64,000 bases of DNA from Ascarosepion bandense (lineage: Eukaryota; Mollusca; Cephalopoda; Sepiida; Sepiidae): positions 423,501-487,500 of the forward strand of contig JBBBDQ010001270.1 of NCBI GenBank assembly GCA_037127315.1. The letters run 5' to 3'. The position numbers were made by a program, and so were the translations under genes. This document shows, one piece after another, positions 31,955 through 43,494 of this stretch. The stretch's first letter is position 1, and the number at the start of each line of letters is the position of its first letter. The notes beneath the pieces are model-generated. The model searched no databases and had not been told where the DNA came from. It saw nothing but the letters and a program-made list of their open reading frames with translations.

Positions 31955-32070
31955 AGAACAAGCAGGGATATATTGATATGTAGGCATAAACAGAAAAAAT
32001 AGATAGATAGATGGATAGATAGATAAAGAACAAGCAGGGATATATTGATATGTAGGTATAAACAGAAAAA

Positions 32071-32128
<58 letters not shown>

Positions 32129-32187
32129 CTTAGGATTTTAAAATCTATCTGTAAAAAAAAATTCTTGTCTTAAATTTTTGATCAGGG

Positions 32188-32215
<28 letters not shown>
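31856..32215. repeat. (GATA)n tracts with an 86-bp duplication and a Tc1 end relic
   Basis: GATA repeats follow the right end of the transposon. AAGAACAAGCAGGGATATAT occurs twice (about 86 bp apart). At 32135-32190 TTTTAAAATCTATCTGTAAA and TTTTTGATCAGGGGTG repeat the transposon right end in decayed form. A TG then TA dinucleotide run closes the block. Confidence 0.88.
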
Positions 32216-32220
<5 letters not shown>

Positions 32221-32221
32221 G

Positions 32222-32517
32222 TCATCCGCAGACAGATCTGTTTCGTTTGGCGTCAGTCGGCGATTCTGTCCCTGAGCTATGGGTGCTCGGTAGAAGGAGG
32301 CAAACTTTTACCATGTATTCATACGCCAGTAGTGAGAGTGTTCTAATTCATTACTGAATAAACGATGCGTAGATGCTAGAGTAGCTACTGTTTTTTCAAA
32401 GTCTACTATTCTTCCTGAGTGCTCAATCAGGGCGTGAGACCGTATTAATTGGTTTTTGGTCATAATTAAATAAGACTAGTACACATTTATTGGTCCTGGG
32501 TATGACTGTAAACTGCA
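32222..32517. mobile_element. Element H, copy 1
   Basis: Begins directly after (TA)n with GTCATCCGCAGACAGATCTG and continues through GCTATGGGTGCTCGGTAGAAG, TAATTCATTACTGAATAA and GAGTGCTCAATCAGGGCGTG. The same blocks recur at 51321 and, inverted, at 62692-63740. No coding content. Confidence 0.75.
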
Positions 32518-32660
32518 TCCGGCAGCAAGGCCTCTGATTGGGAGGTTGTGAGAAGCATGGAATCATCTCTTAATTAGTGTTGTTCCCAGGTTCACCCTGA
32601 CCCGGAGTGGTAGCATCTGCTAGGGTCCCAGCTATGGGTAAATAGTTAACCCCCAAACCA
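32518..32660 (+). mobile_element. Element I head
   Basis: GGCAGCAAGGCCTCTGATTG, GGGAGGTTGTGAGAAG and ATGGGTAAATAGTTAAC match the 5' end of the element at 23608-24273. Confidence 0.6.
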
Positions 32661-32684
32661 GAGTCAAAATGCTGTGAAGATATT

Positions 32685-32780
32685 TACCAACAAAACATTT
32701 TTGAATGAAAAATATATAACCAACAAAACATTTTTGAATGAAACATATATTACCAACAAAACATTTTTGAATGAAAAGAA
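32685..32780. repeat. 35-bp tandem repeat, three copies
   Basis: Three copies of ACCAACAAAACATTTTTGAA with short AT-rich spacers. Confidence 0.9.
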
Positions 32781-32879
32781 TAACTGTGATTTAAAATAAA
32801 TATACGTTTCCGGCCTTAAATGACCCTTTAGATGTTGATAGGCCGTTAAACAGGAACAAACAAAACAAACAACTGAAAT

Positions 32880-33137
32880 GTGGTTGAAGCAACTGAAATG
32901 TGGTTCTCTCATGGACCGAGCATGTGAGCAATGATGAGGTGTTGGAAAGAATATCAACAAAAAGAAAATTAATTGTGAGAATCAGGAAGAGACAACTGAA
33001 ATTCCTGGGACATGCAATGAGGAAGGAGGGCTTGGAGAACCTGATACTGACAGGCCAGATTGAAGGAAACAGAAACAGAGGAACCCAGCGGATAACATAT
33101 TTGAAGTGCCTGAGCATATGGATGACGGAAAAATGTT
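32880..33137 (+). pseudogene. LINE-A fragment
   Basis: Open frame SWTEHVSNDEVLERISTKRK to KRQLKFLGHAMRKEGLENLI and RITYLKCLSIWMTEK, then lost. Preceded by a short tandem repeat of CAACTGAAATGTGGTT. The 3' end and tail are missing. Confidence 0.88.
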
Positions 33138-34049
33138 ATTGATTAGTGAGAAATTACAATCCAGGCGCCTATGGCTATATGGAGCGAGACTGACCTCGCC
33201 AATCGCAACGAGACCAACTTAAACCGCCCCTCTCACTAATACTTAATACATTGCTTTATGAGACAACGCCTGGACATTGGAGAAACCATCTCTTGCCCCT
33301 ACGAGAAACTTGAGGGCTAACATGATAGAAGGAGCACTCACCTCAGGATTAATGGTAGACCTACTTCTCAGTCGAGTGCACTCTGCTTAGAAACCGGATG
33401 TTTTTACTGGCGTTTTCCTTCCAGGGATGTGCGTTGTGGTGCAGTGGATATCGATTCGGAAGAACAAATCTAGGAGCCGAGTTCGAATTCCAGTTGAACT
33501 CCTTGCATTCACTTACGCACAAATACCCTTGGGAAAGGTATTAAGCCGTCTCTTCCCTCCAGTTATGGGTTAAATAACAGGACAGACTGGTTGTGGATTC
33601 CGGGTGAGAAACCACACGAAATAATAAATAACAAAAACAGATATGGAGATAGAAAATGTAAGTTATATTGAACAAGATATACAAACTAGAACACGGGTTA
33701 GTCAATTTAGGAATACTATTAGTAAAAATCAATATATACAGTCTTGCAGTGAAATAGTATGTTCGGGTAATGAGTCTATAACCAAACAGCTCCAACTAAC
33801 TCTGCATCAACCTACTGACCAACTAGGCAACTCTTCGGCGGAACCACGACTGCGTTAGTGCTATCTGCTCGGAAGCAGAGAGCGCCCTCTACCCGAAGTC
33901 AGAGAGCTGACAGTGAAAAAGGTACTTTCTCTGTATAGGCAGGATTATATGTGCACATCAGGCGAGTCTATTCTTATGTACAAAGAGGCGATCCCCAACC
34001 TCCTCCCTAGCTTCTTTTTGGGAGGAGTTAGTATTTTTTCCTTTTGATT

Positions 34050-34400
34050 TCTATTCTTCTCGACGGCTTCAAAAGAATATATATATTTTTAAATTGTGCC
34101 AGGTTCCTAATGTGCCATGTAATTTTTTAACATTCTATAGTAAACTTGTTCACCTGGTTTGAATACTTTTTCCGTAACTTAAGTGTAATAAATACAGGTT
34201 GCATATTCTTTTTTGCTCAATTTTTGTTGTGAATTTGTTACTGCTTGAGAATACCTCTTTTTCCAATTCCGTAGTTTCTGTCGGCACGCTTTTTATTTTT
34301 TTTTACAGCAAGAGTTAATGGGTAATCCCCATTTATTAAATTTCTGCATCCAGTCCGTTCTTACCAGTTTATGTGTGTTTTTATATTTACATATATTTTT
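34050..34400 (-). pseudogene. Integrase C-terminal remnant
   Basis: Minus strand EKVFKPGEQVYYRMLKNY and EPGTI resemble the C-terminal DNA-binding part of Gypsy integrases. Stops and shifts are present. The upstream core with the catalytic residues is deleted. Confidence 0.6.
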
Positions 34401-34470
34401 AACTTGTTGGGTTTTCCTTGAAATTTCACATTTACGATAATTTAACCTTCGAAATTAAACCTTTTCCCTG

Positions 34471-35583
34471 TTACAGATTTAGCAATTTTTGTGTGTGCAA
34501 CATGGTCGGCCTGTTCAGTTTCTGCCATGTCTGTAGATTGATTATTGTTAAATCTGACCCTGAATCCAATTGTAATTTAATCTTCTTATTCAATATTTCA
34601 AGTTCTACATATTTCCTCGTGTTTTCATTGTTTTCATATTTCACTCTAGTAGATCTTACCCTACTAGGCTGGTTTTTGTTTCTGCATACAGCTGTCTTGT
34701 GCCCTAATTTTCCACACGCTCGAAATTTTTTGTATTTGAAACTACAATCTTTAACCCAATGCAATCCACCACATAGTAACATGCAGAAGGGGGAGGCTTG
34801 TATTTCATTTAATTTCTGTCATTAGTTGTTGTGTATCTTTTTTCCTTGTCGTTAAAATCTTGTTTTGCTTTTGGGGAGGGTGAAAACCGTAAATTTCTTT
34901 TTACCTTACGAATATGCGCGACTCCTGATTCTTCGATATCTTTACTGTCTTTCTTTATATTGAGGCATTTTTGACAATCCTCTGACCGTTTTTGTAGTGT
35001 TAACCCTGGTTCATTTTGAAGTTTGGTCAGCGTTCATTTTCTTATTTAGCAGCGACTAGTCTTTGGACAAATATGAGGTATTTAAAGTTGTCTGGAGTTA
35101 GCTCCGCCAATTTAAAGTCGTAACAATGTTTGTTGACGATGGCTGCGAATGTTGAATAGTCCTCGTTTTTGTCTTTCACGAGATTAAGGCATTTCCACCT
35201 TTTATGGAACAACGAGATTTTGGGGCTAAATAGCTCAGTGAGGTTTGTCACTGCCTCGTCGAAATTTAAATCTTTCGTTCTTTTTGGTAGGATATAATCT
35301 ACAAATTTAGTGTGTTCGTCCGTACATAATTTTCTGAACAAAAGCCTTAATTTTTCTTTTCACTCCAGTGCTGCCAGTTAATATTAAAAATATCTTCATG
35401 TCGCTTGTAATATTCTCCAAAATGTTTGTCTTCATCAATCGAGTATTTAAATGTTTCTATAATGTTCCACACAGCATCTTGCGAAAACGTCTTCTCTTTT
35501 TCCGTGTTCCTTTCTAGTGCTCTACTTGCTGATAGTTCTAGTAGTTGTGATTGTCTTTCTTCATTTTCCTTTTGCATTTCCAT
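34471..35583 (-). pseudogene. Gag-protease region of the Gypsy-like element
   Basis: The Gag part is in two pieces: 35347-35583 (coiled, charged N-terminal segment) and 35042-35341 (a capsid-like helical segment with FDEAVTNLTELFSPK and KRWKCLNLVKDKNEDYSTFA). It is followed by 34471-34782 with a zinc knuckle (KFRACGKLGHKTAVCRNK) and the retropepsin motif LQLDSGSDLTII. An upstream CGGLHWVKDC may be a second knuckle. Frame breaks occur between the pieces. Gag packages the RNA and the protease matures the polyprotein. Confidence 0.82.
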
Positions 35584-36511
35584 TTGTCTTTCTTCACTTC
35601 TTTTAATGATTTCTAGTATTCATCCATGATTTGTTGCTTTGATTCAGTAAGGGGTTTCGTTTTTTAACTCTTGCTTTCTGGCAATTTATCTCGTAGAAAC
35701 ATTTTGTGGAAATGTTTTTCTTCAAATTCCCTTTACAGTTTTTTTTCTTCTATCTCTTTGTGATATTGTCACCAGATTGTTTGTGGTCGACTTGTGTTCG
35801 AAATTTTTTTTTTTTTTTGTGCATGCATCCAAAAAGAATAATTTTTCTTCAACATTAAGACTGATGCCAGAAAATTACAAACTCTGGAGTGGCCACAAGT
35901 AAATAAGTTTTTAATTAACATTATGCATGTCTTTCATTAATCTTTCCTCACCTACTTTTTTTTTTGCTTTTCCTGAGGAAGTCTCAGCAGACTTTCAGAA
36001 CATGGTTACTATTAGATTAACTCTTCTTGTTGAGGTGGTTCGGGGTATATGTGAACGTTTGTTCGTCGCAAATTTGTTGTGCGACTTGTGTACGTGAGTT
36101 TGTGTTCGAGATCCTCGTCGCCAATTTGTTGTTGGCGACTGACGTAAAAAACGTATTTTTCTCTCCGCGTGAACTTGTTCGAATCCTCGTAGCCAAATTC
36201 TTATGGATTCTGGGTGAGAAACTACACAAAATAATAAATAACAAAAACAGATATAGAGATAGAAATGCAATTTATATTGAACAAGATAGACAAACTGTAA
36301 CACGGTTTAGTCAATTTAGGAATACTATTAATAGAAGTCAATATATACTGTCTTGCAGTAAAACAGTATGTCCGGGTAATGAGTCTATATCCAAATAACT
36401 CCAACTAACTCTGTACTAACTTACTGACCAACCAGGCAACTCTACAACTGTACAACTACTTTTACAACTTGGAGTAGATAAATCTATCTAACTGGAATAG
36501 ATAGATCTATC

Positions 36512-36690
36512 TATCGCCCGGTTCACACTCCACCCACGTCTATTGAACAGGTTAAGAGGCTCATCCCTTGTTCCCTGTTTAGGATGTGGTTTCCAGCTTT
36601 CTCTTTTCCAATCTTTTCACTATTACGTAGCCCCCTGCACATCAGTGACGTTACCGCCTTGCTCGGGGTGATACGATTAAAAAAAAAACT
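36512..36690 (+). mobile_element. LINE-B 3' end inside the 5' LTR
   Basis: GTCTATTGAACAGGTTAAGAGG to GTGACGTTACCGCCTTGCTC, then GGGGTGATACGATT and A-run. The same subtype (TCTATTGAAC, GTTTAGGATGTGGTT) is found at 44095. It is younger than the LTR it entered. Confidence 0.85.
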
Positions 36691-37139
36691 GCCGTTCTCT
36701 GTATAGGCAGGATTATATGTATACATCAGGCGAGTCCAGCCTTATTTTACAAAGGGAAAATCCCATCATATAGCCTTTGCTGGCAACCAGTCTACCGTAG
36801 AAAGCAATGGCAATCTACTGTGGATTAATCTTCTGTTCAGTCAGAAAGAGACATGATCGCCCAAAGCGTGTATCACGTATCGCACTTAACTGACTTCCTT
36901 CCAGAATTCGCCATTCGAATCAGCTTGCGAACATTCGATCTAGGAACGCGATACGAAGCGTGTGTTGATGACTCTCAACACTCTACATACCCATACCACC
37001 TCCAGAAGGGTAGTGGTAACAGATCTTCCGACATAAATTGGTAGCCTTGCCTCCCTACAAGAAGGAAGACAGTATTATTGTGGCAAACGGGAGTGGAAAC
37101 ACGGAGTGGTTAAAGGAGAATTGAATATCGGCGATTAGA

Positions 37140-38760
37140 ACACTGGTCATACTTCCGCCTTCCCACTTACAGAAAGATTACTCCAGAACCTTAGACGAAC
37201 TGCAGTCTCCAGCTCCTCCCAATTCATTTCCAGCGAGAGAACGGGACTGAACCAGACGCCGAGTATCTTGACCGACCAGTCCGTCCAGAGAAAAGGCCCG
37301 ACGAATAGAGCGAGATAACACGAAAGTTTCCGTTCAATGTTATTTAAGTTCCTTTTGATACTCCAGTAGTAGTAAGCCATCATTCTTCTGTCTGGTAGTG
37401 CTCTTCCATTATTTTGATATCCTGATGAAATCGTTCTCCTTGATCATTACTCATCGCAGAAATTTATCTAAATAGCTATGTAAAAAATGAACCTCAATAC
37501 TCATATCAGCATATTATTGATAAAGTGTATCACTTATAAAGCTTATCAATTAATATGAATTTTAGCGATCAATTAAAGAAATTCGGTTCTATTTTAAAAC
37601 TTTTGATCGAAAAACACTTTTTGTCATAAAAAATAGTTTATTTCAGGTGACTGACATAAATTGCTTTAACTACCTGAAAATTGATGGGTTTCTACGATCT
37701 TTATTGACTAAATGTTGGAATCAATCAAAATCTTTATTCCTAAAATGAGCTGTTTCAGTACAGCAGAAATGATAGTTAATCATGAAAATCTAAGGTCATT
37801 TTCGTAATCAACACCATCAATTTAGCTAAAAAACGTGTTTTGTTTCCTTGCAGCGAAAATTGTGTTGACCAAATCAACAAAATCAGCAGAAAACGACATA
37901 ACTTTAGATTTCAATAAATCCGTCCAATTATTCCCAAGTCAATTCACGCTGTAGCATTAGGAGCAGCTGTTCTAGAAATCTCGCTCACCAAATAATGATA
38001 CGTTCAATTTCCAATAGCCAGCCATCCAAGCCTTAGGCTTATGTAAGTTGGCATGAAGCCGGACGAGACTAGAGAATTGAAACTTGGACAGCATGAGAGT
38101 CATACATCAACTCTTTTAACGAGGTAGCTATAACGCACAACAGAAGCCGAGCCACCTTGATTAGTCCAATTCCACACTACCTTCCAAATGTCCTTATTAG
38201 GATACTTATCGAACTTGTAGATAACGTCCCCAAATGGCTTCACATCCGGGTTTTTAGTACCCGTTCTTTCCCTTATACGGTTTATACCGGAGTCAAGTAC
38301 GGTATTCTAGACGCTCGCTAAAACTATCCAACGAGACGTACTTAAAAGCGGTCCGGTCCGATGAAACAAATCAGGCCGCTCCGCTTAGTCATTGGGCGCA
38401 TAAAACTCAATATGCCCAAGAGACTCATTCTTTATGGTAACATCCAACATGCAAAGCTTACCCGTTGGATCGGTGAAAACAAAAGCATATGCCGCATTCA
38501 AATCTTTGCTGACTAACCAGGAAACAACTGACGGGCGTCTGTCAAAACATGGGGAATAGAGGTATATTAGTATATATCCACGGTCGCGAGTTGAAAAACG
38601 AATGGCCTGTACACAAGATACATCCACAGCGAGACGCTGAAGATCGCCAGCGAGACAATGCGAGTCTCTGACCTCAGGCCTCGGCTATTGATAATAGCTA
38701 ATCAGAGAGCCATGAGTAGACATGCATTATGGACGGAGTTAGAACATTGACGGCCTGTCC
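37140..38760 (-). pseudogene. LINE-D: endonuclease and RT remnants
   Basis: Minus strand, upstream block 38030-38640 is an endonuclease remnant: RPSVVSWLVSKDLNAAYAFV, FTDPTGKLCMLDVTIK, FYAPND, then WIVLASVWNTVLD-like sequence (the usual GDWN is lost). The downstream block 37147-37383 is a C-terminal segment: LGVWFSPVLSLEMNWEELET and LSVSGKAEV. Some 640 bp between them are AT-rich and not recognisable, so most of the RT is deleted or replaced. The type resembles Tx1/L1-like LINEs of aquatic invertebrates; the clade is uncertain. Confidence 0.65.
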
Positions 38761-39009
38761 CATTGAGCCTTGGCTCATCTCACTTATGATCGTGTCATCA
38801 AGAGATGGGCCAGCAATGATCCCATGGGAACCTTAATTTCGGCACATTACACAGATATCGGTGAACAACGATGAAAAAAGGAGAAGTCTTTTAAATTAAA
38901 CAAACAGAAATAAAAAAAAATTAATGAAAAATATTTAATACCAAGAGGAGCGAAAAAATTAAATTAAATGTACGTGTAACAAAAAATAAAAAATAGTAGG
39001 TCTACTTCA
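38761..39009. other. No recognisable gene
   Basis: Possible LINE-D 5' flank followed by AT-rich sequence. Confidence 0.5.
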
Positions 39010-39310
39010 GTCACTTTCTTACCGACGAGATAAGGCTTCCCTCTGCCTTTTCTACAAATATTTTCACAGCTTATGCTCTGAGGAGGTTACCTCCCTAGTG
39101 TCTCCTCTACACGAATTTAATCGAGCTACTAGACGGGCAAGTCCCACAATTTTCCAGTTAAAACATTCAAACATAAATGTCACTTCTACTCTAATAGTTT
39201 CTTTTCTCACACTTTCCGCTTGTGAAACTCCTTTTCGTATACTTGCTTCCCTGACAGTTGCAATATCCAAGAGTTTAAGTGCAACGGCAATTGCCATATT
39301 TGATTCCCAT
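39010..39310 (+). pseudogene. LINE-B C-terminal fragment, diverged
   Basis: Plus-strand remnants of LCLFYKYFHG, SDELRSLVPP and TRSHHFTVK-like sequence in broken frames (TCCCTCTGCCTTTTCTACAA at about 39039). No 3' terminus is visible. Confidence 0.75.
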
Positions 39311-39440
39311 CTTCCACTTATGATTTCTCCTTTATGCTCTGTAAATTGTTCTTATTTCTTTGCGCTCTTTTCATAAAACATTTCGCCTATCAAGAAAACA
39401 AAATGGCCGGAGTAAACCGGAAAGTAAAAAGAAATTTGAC

Positions 39441-39939
39441 AGTTTTGTTGTTTTGTTTTCATGGCATATCAACACCTCGGCGGGTCATTTATTGCCAACT
39501 AAATTTTATTTATTTATTGCTGCTAATATCTTTTTCTTTCAAAATTTATTGTTGTTTTATATAAGTTTTGTGTCTAGTAATACTTTTTTTTTCTTTTCGA
39601 GTATCAAGATTCATTGGGATTTGTTTTTAACGGCAGGGTCCCCAAATCCTACCCTTGTTATTTAACCCATAACTGGAGGGAAGGGACGGATTAATACCTT
39701 TCCCAAGGGTACCAGTGCTTAAGTGAATACAGGGTATTCAACTGGAATTCGAGATCGTCTCATCGATTTCTCTTTCCGAGCCGATATCCACTGCACCACA
39801 ACGCACATCCGTCACTAAACGCTTACAGCATCTGGTATTCCCAATCGGTCACCCATCTAAGTACTGACTAGGCTCAACTTTGCTTAATTTCGGTGATCGA
39901 GCGAGAACCGGTGCATTCAACGTGATATGGCCGTAAGCC
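39441..39939 (-). mobile_element. 5S-SINE copy 3, most complete
   Basis: 499 bp. Minus-strand order: 5S rRNA-like head 39811-39939 (GGCTTACGGCCATATCACGT, CTCGATCACCGAAATTAAGC, GGTGACCGATTGGGAATACC); tRNA-like head from GGATGTGCGTTGTGGTGCAG; box B-like GATCTCGAATTCC; shared body (CCCTTGGGAAAGGTATTAAT to GGTTAAATAACA); tail of about 190 bp ending TTGATATGCCATGAAAAC and a CAAAA-rich end. The tail matches that of the copy at 13664. Confidence 0.93.
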
Positions 39940-40242
39940 AAATTTGACAGAAAGTCGGATGTAAAACAGAAATTAAACTAGGAAATAAGACTTTTAAAAT
40001 GTGTTTTAAAGACGGGGTTTTAAGAATAAGGAACGAAAAACTTGAACACTGACAATAAAATTAAAAGCAATAAAAGAAAAATATATGAAAATTAAAACTA
40101 GTGCAGCAAATAAATAAAACCTTAACTGCCCCACCACCACCGCCCAAAAAATAAAAAATAAAGTTAGCTTATAGCCGGGGGAGAGTGAATAAAATAAGAA
40201 ACAGCTGAAAATAAATAAAAAATTGCAACAGATACAGTTGAT
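39940..40242. other. No recognisable gene
   Basis: A-rich flank of the 5S-SINE. Confidence 0.6.
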
Positions 40243-40267
40243 TTAAACTTATTTATAAATGGAACTT

Positions 40268-40316
<49 letters not shown>

Positions 40317-40681
40317 GCGTGTGTGTATGTGTCTGTGTGTGTACGTTACCTATAGACTGGAGCTCAGACTCTTTTGACGTTGGCTCGAAAGATTAAAAAG
40401 CAATAGTTGTTTCAAGCTGAAGCGAAACCGTAGATTGAAAGAAAAATGAATGGATGCAAGTCAAATTTTGATTTCCTGCTATCGATATCAAATAAGTCTG
40501 TTTCGTCGTAAACTGAATTTTGAAGGCTAAATAAGTCCTCTGAGTAAATAGTATCATGGCTGAGACAAAGAACTACAATTATACCTACTTAGAGCCAAAC
40601 CCGAAGGAAAATCTAAAATAAAAGGGCTGAAAAAATACAGACACACAGGCAGATAAACAGACACACACACAAACATCTTGC

Positions 40682-40723
<42 letters not shown>

Positions 40724-41038
40724 TATATATTATTGATTTTCTGCACTATTGTAATAACTGCAACCTTGAAACTTCTGAATATCGTTTCTTATGTCTTTGT
40801 CTATGAGTGTATCAAATTTGATTAAAATCGGACCACTACTTCTATAACCCGATTTTTTTGGATTATCGATTTTCGATATTTATCGGGGGGTACTTCGACA
40901 CAAAACCTAGCTAAGAACACTCGCAGACACTTATAGTACAAGTGTAAATTTTCAAGAAAATTGGTTCTATGTGTCTATAGGTAACGGACACAGACACAGA
41001 CACACACACACAAAGTTCCATTTATAAATAAGTTTAGA
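40243..41038 (+). mobile_element. Element G, fold-back form
   Basis: The left end (40243-40358) is the G 3' end in reverse: AAACTTATTTATAAATGGAA, (GT)n, GTTACCTATAGACT. From about 40362 the element runs forward (GAGCTCAGACTC, GCCTTTTATATATATA) and ends AAGTTCCATTTATAAATAAG at 41035. The two ends are thus inverted repeats. (GT)n at 40273-40340 and (TA)n at 40686-40730. Confidence 0.8.
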
Positions 41039-42287
41039 TTTGTCTTTTGGGCTTGGGGAATAATAAAAATAAAAATGAAAACCATAATGAATATTTATGC
41101 AAGTCATTTGCGTAGTGCTTTTTACTTGACTATTTATACACACAATTGTGTGTAGTCTGTTGTTTTTTTCTAACGGTTATTTTGTTGGGCGGTAACGGTT
41201 GTGTTTCAAATTATTCTAGGGTTTATTGGGTCGAAATAATTGTGGATCCAGATGGAGATTTCATTTATTTATAATATTAATCGTCAAAATTTTTTTTTAT
41301 TATTGATAATTTCATTATTGATTGTTTTTATGAGGCTTACATTTGTTTATGCACGCCACTGTAAAATCAGCAGATAAAATATAGGATTTTATCATCTACA
41401 ATTCAATTGCTTTATTTCCACAAGTAATATTACTAAGTGTAATATTAGGTCGAATCTTTATTAGATGAAGCATCGTCAACCATTATTCATTTTTAATTAA
41501 AGCAAGTAAAATTCAAATGAAAGAAATATCAGTAACAAATTAATTTTTAAATCATAATGCAGACAAAAAAAAAAGCCTCGGGACAGCGAGGCGTAACGAT
41601 ATTGTCTCCTCAGCGACCAATAAAACACATTGTCATTTCTGACAATGTAGAATCCGAAGGTAGATATTATCTTACTATTTTCTTGATTGTAAAATCTTTG
41701 AATTGATTTTGTTGAGCGAATTTTAATGTGCAGTGGACTTGTATGAAATTTCTATTCTGTAATTAGAAAATAACATTAAGACTCAGGCGATAGTTTAACG
41801 TATCTGTGCGCATGCGCGAAAGGGAAATATTCATCTGTAAACCCATTTACAACAATTAATTCCATATAAGCAGATTCTAAAAAAACCGAGTATCAAATGG
41901 AAAATAAGTGTATTTTTAATGGAATACTCAGCGCTGGCTAAACACTATAAATTTTTGCATAATTCCTCGCTTTCCTAACAGTAAAATTTGCTTTGATTGT
42001 CTTACCGCAGATTTAATAATAATCGAATCCTGCCGTATTCCACCGACTGCTCACTATAAACTTGATTTAGATGCTGAAATAATTTTTTTAGACAAAATCT
42101 CAGAATATTTAACAAGAAATAAAATAATTAATAATAACACAACTAAAGTGCCATTAAAATTGTCAGAGATGTCAATGCAGATTAAGGGAGTAAATATCTT
42201 TTATTGTTCTTGAATGTAAAACGCTTTTATTATTTTTGACGTGTAAATATAATAGGAAACCGATCTGAATATAATTTTTGTTGTTGT
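41039..42287. other. No recognisable gene
   Basis: AT-rich. About 100 bp at 41300-41400 (GATAATTTCATTATTGATTG...GGCTTAC...TTTATGC) recurs at 44550-44630, directly after another element G, so it may be a shared flank or an unrecognised repeat. Confidence 0.6.
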
Positions 42288-43105
42288 TGTTCTTTCAGGA
42301 CGTAGGCGATCGTTGCCTTCTACGTCTCCCTATCTCTGGTATCTTTTAGCACGCTTTCTCTTGTAACATCTCGCAGTACCCGTTCCGTCATCCACCTGAT
42401 CAGGCCCTTCAAATATGTTATCCACTGCTTTCCTCTGTCTATTTTTCCCTCTATCTGGCCTGTTAGTATCAGGTTCTCTAAGCCCTTTCATCAATGCATT
42501 TCCCAGGAACTTTAGTTGTCTCTTACTGATGCTCAGTATTAAGTTCCTTTTCGTTTCCATTCTTTCCAACACATTGTCATTGCTCACATGCTCGGTCCAC
42601 GATATTCGCAGCATCCTTCTGTAGGACCACATTTCAGCTGCTTCAAGTTTTCCCTTCATCTTTGTTGATATTGTCCAACAGTCAATGCCATATTAAAGAA
42701 CTGTCATCACTTGACAATCTAGTACTGTCTTCTTTGTTTCTAGCGAAAGTTTCCTGTTTCTTAATACTTTACTCAGCTTCTAGAATGCGTCCTTCGCCAT
42801 GCAATTTCGCCTTTGGATCTCTGTGTCTCTCTTTCCGTCTTCTGTTAGAACACTTCCCAAATATTTAAATTTTTGTACCTATTTGATTTTAATATCCCTC
42901 ACCTGTATTTGGCATTTTGGGTTACTCTATTTGCTGATGACCATGCATTCGGTTTTTTTGCAGTTTATTTGAAGTCCTTTCTTGTCTGTCTCTTCGGCTA
43001 CCTTCTGTAGGAGGTTTTGTAGTTTCCTTTCCGTGTCTGCAATCAGCACTGTGTCTTCTGCGTATCTTATGGTGTTCAAATGATGGCCTCCGATGACAAA
43101 TCCTG
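42288..43105 (-). pseudogene. LINE-A RT C-terminal half, YAED variant
   Basis: Minus-strand order: PGFVIGGHHLNTIRYAEDTV, KLQNLLQKVAEETDKKGLQI, KKTECMVISK, then further downstream LEAAEMWSYRRMLRISWTEH, NDNVLERMETKRNLILSISK and RQLKFLGNALMKG, with a frameshift after that. The second aspartate-bearing motif reads YAED, where YADD is expected; one catalytic Asp is a Glu. Ends at the family 3' end (TCTTTCAGGACGTAGGCGAT). Confidence 0.9.
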
Positions 43106-43407
43106 GTATAAGATTAAGGGACCTTAAAATAAGATGAAACAGTAGGTGGATTTTCAACGTGCTCGTACACATGCGCAAAATGAAAGTATTACATTTTGCA
43201 TTTGCCAGAAATGATTTAGTATGAGCAACTTTCAAAACAGCGCAAAATTAAAATCACTTACGTTTTTTGTTGGATCCTCCTTAGCTTTGACTAAATAATA
43301 AATACTTTTACATAATGTTCACTCTTCCTTTATTCTTAAAAATAAAATAACCTGCTGTGATTTATTGGTTTCGCATATTCTTCGCAGGCCCAGATGCAGA
43401 TCTAATC

Positions 43408-43437
43408 TAAACTTATTTATAAATGGAACTTTGTCTC

Positions 43438-43494
<57 letters not shown>

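Larger units (their letters stand above)
33592..36765 (-). mobile_element. Gypsy-like LTR retrotransposon, internally deleted
   Basis: Minus strand: 5' LTR 36202-36765, then a primer-binding site at 36177-36195, whose plus-strand sequence GTTCGAATCCTCGTAGCCA looks like a tRNA 3' end with CCA. Next come gag, protease, an integrase remnant, a polypurine tract (AGGGAGGAGG at about 34000-34010) and the 3' LTR 33592-33997. LTR ends are TGGGGATC...CCACA type. Reverse transcriptase, RNase H and most of integrase are missing. No target duplication was recognised. The 5' LTR carries a LINE-B tail insertion; the 3' LTR contains an 80-bp piece of the twin-hairpin module of LTR-1. Confidence 0.82.
33425..36895 (+). 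mobile_element. T-SINE split by a Gypsy-like element
   Basis: The SINE 5' half is 33425-33590 (GGATGTGCGTTGTGGTGCAG to TAACAGGACAGACTGG). The missing 3' half is found at 36766-36895 (TATAGCCTTTGCTGGCAACC to CACTTAACTGACT). Together they make one full SINE in the same orientation, with the LTR element between them. The hairpin of the right half has lost its left arm and has the inverted loop. Confidence 0.88.

Noticed and set aside
34418..34825. Plus-strand 135-aa open frame
   Set aside because: It is the shadow of the gag zinc-knuckle and protease region on the minus strand.
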